From an uncultured Bacteroides sp. (GTDB lineage: Bacteria > Bacteroidota > Bacteroidia > Bacteroidales > Bacteroidaceae): a stretch of DNA of 64,000 nucleotides. Of the stretch, positions 15,992-23,932 are shown piece after piece. Below the pieces are notes generated by a model. That model ran no database searches. It was not told the origin of the DNA and saw nothing but the letters and a program-made list of their open reading frames with translations. Each line of letters opens with the position of its first letter. Position 1 is the first letter of the stretch. Where the stretch lies: positions 1-64,000 of the forward strand of contig CASELH010000043.1 in assembly GCA_949288715.1 (NCBI GenBank), in the 5' to 3' direction. The translations under genes and the position numbers were made by a program.

Positions 15992-17092
15992 ATGGAACAT
16001 CCCGAAAATAGTGAAGCATACAAAGGACTGGTGGTGAACGAAGGCGTGGAGCATCCCGCCTCTGTCAATCCTTACTTGAAGAAGAAACCCCGCAAGCGGC
16101 AGCTATCGGTGGCCGAGTTTGTAGAGGGCATCGTGAAGGGCGACGTCACGGTGCTGAGTCAGGCCGTGACACTGGTGGAGAGCGTGAGGCCCGAGCACCA
16201 GGCCGTGGCGCAGGAGGTGATAGAGCGTTGCCTGCCCTATTCGGGACGCTCCATCCGCGTAGGCATCAGCGGCGTGCCGGGCGCAGGCAAGAGCACCAGC
16301 ATCGACGTGTTCGGGCTGCATGTGCTGGAGCAGTATGGCGGCAAGCTGGCGGTGCTGGCCATCGACCCCAGTAGCGAGCGGAGCAAGGGCAGCATTCTGG
16401 GCGACAAGACGCGCATGGAGAAGCTGTCCGTGCACCCCAAGTCGTTCATCCGCCCCAGCCCATCGGCAGGTTCGCTGGGCGGAGTGGCCCGCAAGACGCG
16501 GGAGACCATTGTGCTCTGCGAGGCGGCAGGCTTCGACAAGATTTTCGTGGAGACTGTGGGCGTGGGGCAGAGCGAGACGGCCGTGCACAGCATGGTGGAC
16601 TTCTTCCTGCTCATTCAGCTGGCCGGCACGGGCGACGAGTTGCAGGGCATCAAGCGCGGCATCATGGAGATGGCCGACGGCATTGTCATCAACAAGGCCG
16701 ATGGCGACAACCTGGAGGCCGCGAAGTTGGCGGCTACGCAGTTCCGCAATGCCTTGCACCTGTTTCCTGCCCCCGAAAGCGGATGGACACCGCAGGTGCT
16801 GACCTACTCGGGCTTTTACAACCGGGGCGTGAAGGAGATTTGGGACATGATATATCAGTACATCGACTTTGTGAAAAAGAACGGCTACTTTGAGTACCGC
16901 CGCAACGAGCAGAGCAAGTATTGGATGTATGAGACCATCAACGAGCACCTGCGCGACAGCTTTTACCACAACCCGCGCATTGAGGAGATGCTGGAGGGCA
17001 AGGAACGGCAGGTGCTGCAGGGCAGCTTGTCGTCGTTCGTGGCAGCCAAGGACTTGCTGGACACGTATTTTGCGGAAATCATGAAAAGGTGA
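15992..17092 (+). CDS. meaB: Methylmalonyl-CoA mutase-associated GTPase MeaB
   Basis: 366 residues of the MeaB/ArgK G3E GTPase family. It assembles and protects adenosylcobalamin-dependent methylmalonyl-CoA mutase, which Bacteroidales use to make propionate. The P loop GVPGAGKST is at 94-102, followed by VLAIDPSSERSKGSILGDKTRM, then FVETVGVGQSE (switch region) and the base motif INKADGD. The mutase genes are not in this window. It is separated by one base from the convergent EamA gene. Confidence 0.92.
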   Translation: MEHPENSEAYKGLVVNEGVEHPASVNPYLKKKPRKRQLSVAEFVEGIVKGDVTVLSQAVTLVESVRPEHQAVAQEVIERCLPYSGRSIRVGISGVPGAGKSTSIDVFGLHVLEQYGGKLAVLAIDPSSERSKGSILGDKTRMEKLSVHPKSFIRPSPSAGSLGGVARKTRETIVLCEAAGFDKIFVETVGVGQSETAVHSMVDFFLLIQLAGTGDELQGIKRGIMEMADGIVINKADGDNLEAAKLAATQFRNALHLFPAPESGWTPQVLTYSGFYNRGVKEIWDMIYQYIDFVKKNGYFEYRRNEQSKYWMYETINEHLRDSFYHNPRIEEMLEGKERQVLQGSLSSFVAAKDLLDTYFAEIMKR

Positions 17093-18004
17093 CTATACCT
17101 CTTTCCCGGCCTGCTCGAAATCCTTGCGCGACTTGCTTTGGGTGACGAAGTATACGCCGAGGAATACCAGCACCACGGCTATGCCTTTCTGCACGTTGAA
17201 GGTAGCCATCCCGATGGCTATGGCCACGATGGAGGCTACGGTGGGCTGCATGTAGTTGTACATGCTGACCACGGTGGGGCGCAGATGCCTTTGTGCGGCC
17301 ATCAGGCAGATGTAGGCCACAAAGGTGCCTCCCAGCACTACGTAGCCCACTTGTAGGAGGGCGTTGGTGGGGACTGCTTCCCACTGAATGGCGGCGATGT
17401 CGCGGTAAGAGAAGGGTATGTAGCACATGGAGGCGTAGACAAACATCCATTTGTTCAGCGTGACGGGCGAGTAGCGTTGCGACAGCCCTTTGAATACAGT
17501 CAGGTAGATGGAGAAGCTGATTTGGGCCGTCAGGCAAAGCAGGTCGCCCAAGATGCTGCCTCCGCCGCCGGCGGCGTTCTGGCTGCTGAGAATGAGAATC
17601 AAGGCACCCATGGCACCCGAAAAAATGCCAAGCACCTTTTTGCCGGTGACGGGCTCTTTAAGGTAGAGCGCGGCTATAATCATGGTGACGATGGGGAGCG
17701 TGGTGGTGACGATGGAGGCATCGACCGGAGAGGTGAGCGACAGCCCGAAGATGTACACCCCTTGATTGAAGACCAGTGCAAACAGCGCGGCAAAAAACAA
17801 GGTGAGCAGGTCGCGGTGGTTGACGTGCTCTTTTTTGCAGCACAGGGAGAGCAGCCAAAAGCAGGCGGCTCCGCCTACCATGCGGAAAGTGGTGACTGCG
17901 AGGGGAGAGAATTCGGCAAGCGCCGATTTGCCGATGGGGGCCATCAGACCCCATAGCACGTTGGCACAAAGGGCAAGCAAGTGCCATTGCAGATTTTTGT
18001 TCAT
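17093..18004 (-). CDS. EamA-family (DMT) transporter
   Basis: 303 residues with about ten hydrophobic helices arranged as two EamA repeats: the first opens ALCANVLWGLMAPIGKSAL and the second opens GDLLCLTAQISFSIYLTVFKG. The family exports amino acids or other small metabolites through the inner membrane; the substrate cannot be read from the sequence. The C-terminus ends in the charged tail SKSRKDFEQAG. The gene is convergent with meaB and divergent from the AAA-ATPase operon. Confidence 0.88.
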   Translation of the reverse strand: MNKNLQWHLLALCANVLWGLMAPIGKSALAEFSPLAVTTFRMVGGAACFWLLSLCCKKEHVNHRDLLTLFFAALFALVFNQGVYIFGLSLTSPVDASIVTTTLPIVTMIIAALYLKEPVTGKKVLGIFSGAMGALILILSSQNAAGGGGSILGDLLCLTAQISFSIYLTVFKGLSQRYSPVTLNKWMFVYASMCYIPFSYRDIAAIQWEAVPTNALLQVGYVVLGGTFVAYICLMAAQRHLRPTVVSMYNYMQPTVASIVAIAIGMATFNVQKGIAVVLVFLGVYFVTQSKSRKDFEQAGKEV

Positions 18005-18050
18005 GCTTCTATAAATCCTGAAAACAACTTGTTTCTTCTAAAAACAGGCG

Positions 18051-18089
18051 CAAAGGTAGTGCTTTTCTCATTTCGTTTGCCTATTTTTG
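18051..18089. promoter_or_regulatory. Back-to-back -7 boxes of two divergent genes
   Basis: On the minus strand 18051-18058 reads TACCTTTG, serving the EamA gene. On the plus strand 18082-18089 reads TATTTTTG, serving the ATPase operon. The two promoters are so close that polymerases would interfere with each other. Confidence 0.5.
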
Positions 18090-18116
18090 CCTTGAAAAAG
18101 TGAAAGTGAGCCGGAT

Positions 18117-18953
18117 ATGGAAATACAAGCCAACTATATAAAACGCATAGAGATACACGGCCTGTGGCACCGTTATGACATCGCGTGGAACTTGCGCCCC
18201 GATGTAAACATCTTGGCGGGTATCAACGGGGTGGGGAAGACTACCATTCTGAACCGTTCGGTGCTCTACCTGGAGCAGACTTCGGGTGAGGTGAAGGCCG
18301 ATGAGCGGAACGGGGTGCGGGTATGCTTTGACAATCCGGAGGCAACGTACATTCCTTACGATGTAATCCGTAGTTACGACCGCCCCTTGGTGATGGGCGA
18401 CTTTACGGCGCGCATGGCCGACCCCGAGGTAAAGTCGGAGCTGGACTGGCAGCTGTATCTGCTGCAACGCCGTTACCTGGACTACCAGGTGAACGTGGGC
18501 AACAGGATGATAGACCTGCTGAACGGCACCGACGAGCAGCGCGCCCAGGCACCTTTGCTGTCTGTGCCCAAACGCAAGTTCCAGGATATGATAGACGGCC
18601 TGTTCAGCTATACGGGCAAAACGATAGACCGCAAGAGCAATGACATTGTGTTTTATCAGAATGGCGAAAGGCTTTCGCCCTACCGCTTGTCATCGGGCGA
18701 GAAGCAGATGGTGCTTATCCTGCTCACCGTGTTGGTGCGCGAGGGCGGCCACAGCGTGCTGTTTATGGACGAGCCCGAGGCATCGCTCCACATAGAGTGG
18801 CAGCAGAAGCTCATCGGCATGATACGCGAACTGAACCCCGACCTGCAGCTTATACTGACCACACACTCGCCCGCCGTCATTATGGAAGGATGGCTGGACG
18901 CTGTGACCGAGGTGAGTGATATATCCACATTGTCTACCCCTGCTAAATTGTGA
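18117..18953 (+). CDS. AAA (ABC-type) ATPase partnered with DUF4435
   Basis: 278 residues. Walker A GINGVGKTT (35-43), signature-like LSSGEKQ (191-197), Walker B VLFMDEPEASLH (214-225) and the switch histidine TTHSP (248-252) mark an AAA_21/OLD-like ABC ATPase in the cytosol. A helical insert lies between Walker A and the signature. The DUF4435 gene starts 6 bp after its stop. ATPase plus DUF4435 is the pairing found in the PARIS anti-phage system (AriA/AriB), but this ATPase is compact and sits with an MscS gene, so it may be a chromosomal relative with another role. Confidence 0.8.
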   Translation: MEIQANYIKRIEIHGLWHRYDIAWNLRPDVNILAGINGVGKTTILNRSVLYLEQTSGEVKADERNGVRVCFDNPEATYIPYDVIRSYDRPLVMGDFTARMADPEVKSELDWQLYLLQRRYLDYQVNVGNRMIDLLNGTDEQRAQAPLLSVPKRKFQDMIDGLFSYTGKTIDRKSNDIVFYQNGERLSPYRLSSGEKQMVLILLTVLVREGGHSVLFMDEPEASLHIEWQQKLIGMIRELNPDLQLILTTHSPAVIMEGWLDAVTEVSDISTLSTPAKL

Positions 18954-18959
18954 CCTGCC

Positions 18960-19964
18960 GTGGCTACTTCCTTGCGCGATAACCTGACCTCTGCCTACTT
19001 GGATGCCGCCCACCGCATGGGCCCCAAGAAAGCCCGCCGCCGCATAGTGGCCTATGTGGAGAGCTATGATGACGTGGCTTTCTGGCGCACGCTGCTGTCG
19101 GAGTTTGAGGATGATGAACACTACTTCCAGGTGATGTTGCCATCGGCTACCTCGCTGGCCAAGGGCAAGAAGATGGTGCTGATGAACACTTTGAATACGG
19201 CAGAGTTGGGCCATAGCCTTATAGCCTGTGTGGATAGTGATTACGATTTCCTGCTGCAAGGGGCTACCGGCATGTCGCGGAAGATAAATTCCAATCCTTA
19301 CATCTTCCAGACCTACGGTTATGCCATCGAAAGCTACCTGTGCTATGCCGACAGCCTGCACGAAGTGTGTGTGCAGGCCACGTTGAACGACCGCCATGTG
19401 GTGGATTTCCACGCTTTCCTGACGCGCTATTCGCAGATTATCTACCCCTTGTTCCTGTGGAATGTATGGTTCTATCGCCGACATGACATGCATACTTTTC
19501 CCATGTACGATTTCAATGCCTGCACGCGCTTGCAGGATGTCAATATACGCCACCCTTACCATAGTTTGGACGCAGTGCAGCGGTCGGTGGAAGACAAGCT
19601 GCATGAGTTGCACCGCCGCTTTCCGGACAGTGTGGAGAAGGTGCGGAAGTTGGGTGAGACACTCCGCCCGCTGGGGCTTGAGCCGGACACGACCTACCTG
19701 TACATCCAGGGGCACCACCTCATGGACGGCGTGGTGATGAAGCTTCTTACCCCCATCTGCACATTGTTGCGCAGGGAGCGTGAGCAGGAGATAAAACGCC
19801 TGGCTGAGCACAGCGAGCAGTTTCATAACGAGCTGACGGGCTACGAGAACAGCCAGACCAATGTCTCCCTGATGTTGCGCAAGAACAGCGGCTACAAGCA
19901 GCTATACCTCTACCAGTGGGTGAGGAATGACATACAGAAGTTTCTTGATTCAGAACGATTATGA
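18960..19964 (+). CDS. DUF4435 protein, TOPRIM-like
   Basis: 334 residues starting at GTG, since no ATG is available before residue 20 and the frame is closed just upstream. The DUF4435 core shows VAYVESYDD (Glu34), then ACVDSDYDFLL (acidic 92-96), then YAIESYLC (Glu124). The Glu followed by a DxD pattern resembles the metal site of TOPRIM/OLD nucleases, so nucleic-acid cleavage controlled by the preceding ATPase is plausible. Its stop overlaps the ATG of the MscS gene by four bases (ATGA), which implies translational coupling. Confidence 0.78.
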   Translation: MATSLRDNLTSAYLDAAHRMGPKKARRRIVAYVESYDDVAFWRTLLSEFEDDEHYFQVMLPSATSLAKGKKMVLMNTLNTAELGHSLIACVDSDYDFLLQGATGMSRKINSNPYIFQTYGYAIESYLCYADSLHEVCVQATLNDRHVVDFHAFLTRYSQIIYPLFLWNVWFYRRHDMHTFPMYDFNACTRLQDVNIRHPYHSLDAVQRSVEDKLHELHRRFPDSVEKVRKLGETLRPLGLEPDTTYLYIQGHHLMDGVVMKLLTPICTLLRREREQEIKRLAEHSEQFHNELTGYENSQTNVSLMLRKNSGYKQLYLYQWVRNDIQKFLDSERL

Positions 19965-21184
19965 ATATATTGAAAACCATAAATCACTGCCTGCAGTCGT
20001 GGGGCGTGCCTGCGGATACTGCCGATGCCATAGACAATGCATTGGCTTTCTTCTTGATAGTGTTGGCGGCTTTGCTTGCCGATGTCATTTGCCGCCGTTT
20101 TGTGCTGCCTGCCATAGGGCACTTGGTGAAGAAAACCAAGGCAACGTGGGACGACATCCTGTTCAGCCCCCGTGTAATGACGCGCATCAGCCATATCGTG
20201 GCGCCGCTCGTTGCTTATGTATTGCTGCCCATAGCCTTTCCCGAGCCTGCGACAGGGGGGACGGACTTGTTGAGGCGCATTCTGCTGGTGTGCCTGCAAC
20301 TGGGCTTCTTGTGGCTGATTGATGCCTTGCTGCGTGCCGTGTATCAGGTGTACAGCGCGCACGAGTCCTTGCGCGGACGGCCACTGAAGGGGCTGCTGCA
20401 GACGGCGCTTGTCATCTGCTGGTTTGTAGGGCTGATTATTGTGCTGGGCACGCTCGTCGACCAGTCGCCTTGGGGATTGCTTACGGGACTGGGTGCTTCG
20501 GCTGCCATATTGACACTGGTATTCAAGGACAGCATAGTGGGTTTTGTGAGCGGTATACAACTTTCGGCCAACGACATGCTGAAGGTGGGCGACTGGATAA
20601 AGATGCCCAAGCACGGCGCCGATGGCATAGTGACAGAAGTTACCCTTGCCACAGTGAAGGTGCGCAACTGGGACAACACCGTCACCACCATTCCACCCTA
20701 TGCGTTGGTAAGCGACTCTTTTGAGAACTGGCAAGCCATGCGCGACAGTGGCGGGAGGCGCATCAAGCGCTCTATTAATATAGATGTCAACACGGTATGC
20801 TTCTGTACGCCGGAGATGCTGGAGCGTTTCAGTGCCATCCCTTTGCTGAAGCCTTATCTGGAGCGCATGCAGGGGCAGCAGATTACCAACCTTGGGGTGC
20901 TGCGTGCTTACCTGGTGGCCTATCTGGGCAGCCTGCCTGTGGTGAGCCAAGACCTGCACTGCATGGTGCGCCAGTTGCAGCCCACTGCCCAGGGAGTGCC
21001 GCTGGAATTGTACTGCTTTTCCACGGTGAAAGAGTGGGTGCCTTATGAGGGCATTCAGTCGGACATCTTCGACCATGTGCTTGCCATTGTACCCCGGTTT
21101 GGCCTGCGCATCTTCCAGGCACCTTCGGGGCTCGACCTGCAACGGCTGGAAGGAAATCCCGACACCTACACTACTAAAGGATAA
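19961..21184 (+). CDS. MscS-family mechanosensitive channel
   Basis: 407 residues. About five transmembrane helices (roughly 27-46, 72-91, 105-125, 147-167 and 171-195) lead into the MscS pore and beta domain, with FKDSIVGFVSGIQLSANDMLKVGDWI and TVTTIPPYAL. The length and soluble C-terminus resemble the larger YbdG-type channels rather than minimal MscS. It releases solutes on hypo-osmotic shock across the inner membrane. It overlaps the DUF4435 gene and is 18 bp from the M23 peptidase gene, so all four may be co-transcribed. Confidence 0.88.
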   Translation: MNILKTINHCLQSWGVPADTADAIDNALAFFLIVLAALLADVICRRFVLPAIGHLVKKTKATWDDILFSPRVMTRISHIVAPLVAYVLLPIAFPEPATGGTDLLRRILLVCLQLGFLWLIDALLRAVYQVYSAHESLRGRPLKGLLQTALVICWFVGLIIVLGTLVDQSPWGLLTGLGASAAILTLVFKDSIVGFVSGIQLSANDMLKVGDWIKMPKHGADGIVTEVTLATVKVRNWDNTVTTIPPYALVSDSFENWQAMRDSGGRRIKRSINIDVNTVCFCTPEMLERFSAIPLLKPYLERMQGQQITNLGVLRAYLVAYLGSLPVVSQDLHCMVRQLQPTAQGVPLELYCFSTVKEWVPYEGIQSDIFDHVLAIVPRFGLRIFQAPSGLDLQRLEGNPDTYTTKG

Positions 21185-21202
21185 TATAAACACAGATAAC
21201 CT

Positions 21203-22465
21203 ATGCAAAAAGCATTGAACAAAAAGCTTTGGCTGCCCATCGCGGCAGTAGTGGCGGCGGCAGTGGTGCTGGCCGCCTTATTCATTCCCCATGGAGAGGA
21301 AGGCAATGCTCCCCTCGATGAAGTGGAGATAACGGACTCCACGGAGGTAGAAGACATCACCCTGAAATATGGCATTCCGGTTGAGCAATACGACGTGCAT
21401 TACGGCATTGTGGAGCCGGGGCAGAACCTTTCTTACCTGCTGGCACGGCATGGCTTGAGCGCGCTGCAAGTGCACAGGCTGAACAAGCGGGCAGAGGGAG
21501 TGTTCGACGTGCGCAAGGTGAGGGCCGGCCAGGCCTATGCCACTTTCCACACGTGCGATAGCCTCAATCCGCGCACCGAATATCTGGTGTACGAGGAATC
21601 GCCTCGCAGCTACGTGGTGTTCGACCTCAGGGGTGATTACAATGTCTATCGTGGCCAGTATCCTGTCACCTGGAAAGAGAAGTCGCTGAAAGGCTCCTTG
21701 AACAGTTCCCTGTGGGTGGCCATACAGGAGCAAGGCGCGTCGCCGCTGTTGGCACTGGAGATGTCCAACATCTTTGGCTGGAGCATCGACTTCTTTGGCC
21801 TGCAGGAGGGCGACGAATTCCGTCTCATTTACCGCCAGGAGTATGTAGAAGACCAGGCGCTGGACAGCTTCCACGTCCTCGCGGCCTCCTTCCGCCATGC
21901 CGACAGCACGTACTATGCCATTCCTTTCACCCAAGAGGGCGAGGAACTGTACTACAACGAGCACGGCAACAGCCTGGAGGGCGCTTTCCTCAAGGCGCCG
22001 TTGGACTACTACCGCATTACCTCGCGCTTCTCCAACAGCCGTTTCCACCCCGTGCTGAAGCGTCGCCGTGCGCATCATGGCGTGGACTATGCTGCCCCCA
22101 CGGGAACACCCGTCTATGCCACGGGCAACGGTCGGGTCATTGCCAAGGCCTACCAGGCCAATGGCGGCGGCAACTACGTGAAGATACGCCACAACAGCGT
22201 GTACACCACCACCTACATGCACCTTTCCCGCTTTGCCAAGGGACTGAAGGTAGGCGATGAGGTGAAGCAAAAACAGGTGATAGGCTACGTAGGCTCCACC
22301 GGCCTCTCCACGGGGCCGCACCTGGACTACCGTGTCTTTGAAAACGGCAAGCCCATCAACCCCCTGCTCATCAAGTCGCAGCCCAAGAAACCGGTAGCCC
22401 CTGCACTGATGCCGCAGTTTACTGTTCTTTGCGATTCACTGGTGCATCGCCTGCAGTCACTGTAA
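21203..22465 (+). CDS. M23-family (LytM) peptidase with an altered metal motif
   Basis: 420 residues. An N-terminal membrane anchor (LPIAAVVAAAVVLAALFI) is followed by an OapA/LysM-like segment (VEPGQNLSYLLARHGLS) and a C-terminal M23 domain at about 285-390. HHGVDYAAPTGTPVYA keeps the first zinc motif HxxxD and YMHLSRFAKG is present. The last motif reads GPHLDYRV, where the usual HxH is HxD at 373-375. It is probably a peptidoglycan endopeptidase or a degenerate activator of amidases in the periplasm. A strong terminator follows. Confidence 0.85.
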   Translation: MQKALNKKLWLPIAAVVAAAVVLAALFIPHGEEGNAPLDEVEITDSTEVEDITLKYGIPVEQYDVHYGIVEPGQNLSYLLARHGLSALQVHRLNKRAEGVFDVRKVRAGQAYATFHTCDSLNPRTEYLVYEESPRSYVVFDLRGDYNVYRGQYPVTWKEKSLKGSLNSSLWVAIQEQGASPLLALEMSNIFGWSIDFFGLQEGDEFRLIYRQEYVEDQALDSFHVLAASFRHADSTYYAIPFTQEGEELYYNEHGNSLEGAFLKAPLDYYRITSRFSNSRFHPVLKRRRAHHGVDYAAPTGTPVYATGNGRVIAKAYQANGGGNYVKIRHNSVYTTTYMHLSRFAKGLKVGDEVKQKQVIGYVGSTGLSTGPHLDYRVFENGKPINPLLIKSQPKKPVAPALMPQFTVLCDSLVHRLQSL

Positions 22466-22490
22466 GTATTGGTTAGGCTATAAATGATAA

Positions 22491-22516
22491 GGGGGCTGCG
22501 AATTTTCGCAGCCCCC
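22491..22516. terminator. Bidirectional terminator between convergent genes
   Basis: A perfect stem, GGGGGCTGCGAA, pairs with the complementary arm ending GCAGCCCCC around a short loop. It lies between the convergent M23 peptidase and beta-helix lipoprotein genes. Confidence 0.8.
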
Positions 22517-22561
22517 TCGTCGTGTAGTAAACTATAAGAGGTTTATGGAGTAATTGCCTTA

Positions 22562-23860
22562 TTATTCTTCACCGGCGCCTTCGCAAGTGATGTCGGTAGC
22601 CAGGGTGATGTAGTTCAGTACCGATTCGCCGTCTACCAATGCCTGCTCTGTCTCGGCTGTTTCAGTAGTGAGGCACATGTCCTTGCCGCTGATAAGGGCG
22701 TTGTAGAGGCTGACTTGTGTGCCGGCGCGGAGGCGTACGCCTTGGCCGTCGCCATTGTTGCCGATGAGGGTGACGTTGGCAATCGTCGGGTGGGCAACCG
22801 GGGTGGCAGCGAAGTCGTTGCCATTGTTGTCGCACTCCATCAGGCAGTCGCACTCGCTCAGTGTCTGATAAGCTACGAGGAATTGCGCACGTCCGTTCCA
22901 GCCTTCTGTCCAGTCGAAGCTGTCATCGGTGCAGTTGATTACCACTGCGTGCTTGATGTCTACGCTTCCGCCGAAGAACTCAAAGCCGTCGTCCGAGCCA
23001 TTGTAAGCCTGCACATACTCTACCGTCGTGCCGTTGCCCACGCCATAGAAGGAGATGCCGTTGGCCTCGTGTTCGGGGTCGAGCGCGTAGCCGGAGTTCT
23101 CGATGCGCACGTAGCGCAGCGTGCCGCTGTTGTCGGCATCGTCGCTGCCACCATAAGGAGCGTTGCCTATTTCAGACATGCCGCTGCCGCCTTCTGTATT
23201 GGTGTGTGCACGGCCGCAAATGTGCAGACCGCCCCAAGCACCCAGGTCCTTACGTTCGGAAGTCATCACAATGGGGTTTTCGGCTGTGCCGACGGCCTCA
23301 ATCTTGGCACCCTGGCGAACCAGAATGAAGTCGGTCACATCGTCGTCTATGGCTACGATTTTCACGCCTTCCTCAATGGTCAGCGTGGCGCCCTCGGCCA
23401 CAATGTACTCGCCGCTCAAGGCGTAAGTCTGGTTGGCGGCAAGGGTCTTGTTTTCGGTCAGTTCGCCTTCCAGTGTCTCTACGGCATTGTCTATGCTTTC
23501 ATCACCGTTGCCTTCTGTGCGAATCCAGCCTGCCGTCCAGTCGTTGTCGGCCGAAACGGCGCCTTGGTAATCGGCAGCTTCAAAGAAGTTGTCTACGGCA
23601 GGCATGTCTGCGCCACCGGCGATGGTGCCGAAGAAGCCGTTGGTAAACGTGCTGCTGAAGTCGAAGTTGATGGTGTTGTGGTTGGCTTCTGCCGTGAAGA
23701 GGGCCGAAGAGTAGAGCTCTGTAGAGGGGTCAGGTTCCGGCTCCGGATTGGGATTGGGGTTCGGATTGGGCGTCGGGTCATCGTCGTCGCTGCAAGCGGT
23801 AAACACGGTCATGGCTGCAATGGCTGCCATCGTCATGAATTTCAGATTTGACATTCTCAT
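22562..23860 (-). CDS. Beta-helix-like surface lipoprotein paired with a TonB receptor
   Basis: 432 residues (430 if the ATG two codons later is used). The signal peptide ends TVFTAC, followed by DDDD and a Pro-Asn/Pro-Glu repeat linker (PNPNPNPNPEPEPDP) that would lift the domain off the membrane. The body contains parallel beta-helix-like turns (LTIEEGVKIVAIDDD, GTTVEYVQAYNGSDDGFEFFGG, SVDIKHAVVINCTDDSFDWTEG) ending with paired cysteines. It lies 72 bp downstream of the TonB receptor and is probably its surface partner. Ligand unknown. Confidence 0.8.
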   Translation of the reverse strand: MRMSNLKFMTMAAIAAMTVFTACSDDDDPTPNPNPNPNPEPEPDPSTELYSSALFTAEANHNTINFDFSSTFTNGFFGTIAGGADMPAVDNFFEAADYQGAVSADNDWTAGWIRTEGNGDESIDNAVETLEGELTENKTLAANQTYALSGEYIVAEGATLTIEEGVKIVAIDDDVTDFILVRQGAKIEAVGTAENPIVMTSERKDLGAWGGLHICGRAHTNTEGGSGMSEIGNAPYGGSDDADNSGTLRYVRIENSGYALDPEHEANGISFYGVGNGTTVEYVQAYNGSDDGFEFFGGSVDIKHAVVINCTDDSFDWTEGWNGRAQFLVAYQTLSECDCLMECDNNGNDFAATPVAHPTIANVTLIGNNGDGQGVRLRAGTQVSLYNALISGKDMCLTTETAETEQALVDGESVLNYITLATDITCEGAGEE

Positions 23861-23932
23861 ACGTTCTCTTGTTTTTTAGTTAAAAGAATTGTTGGTTTAT
23901 TTATTCACATCTTTGTTTTTTCCTTTTTACTG

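Noticed and set aside
18117-19964. Calling the ATPase-DUF4435 pair a PARIS defence system outright
   Set aside because: The family pairing fits, but the ATPase is shorter than typical AriA and the operon continues into MscS, so function cannot be assigned from sequence.
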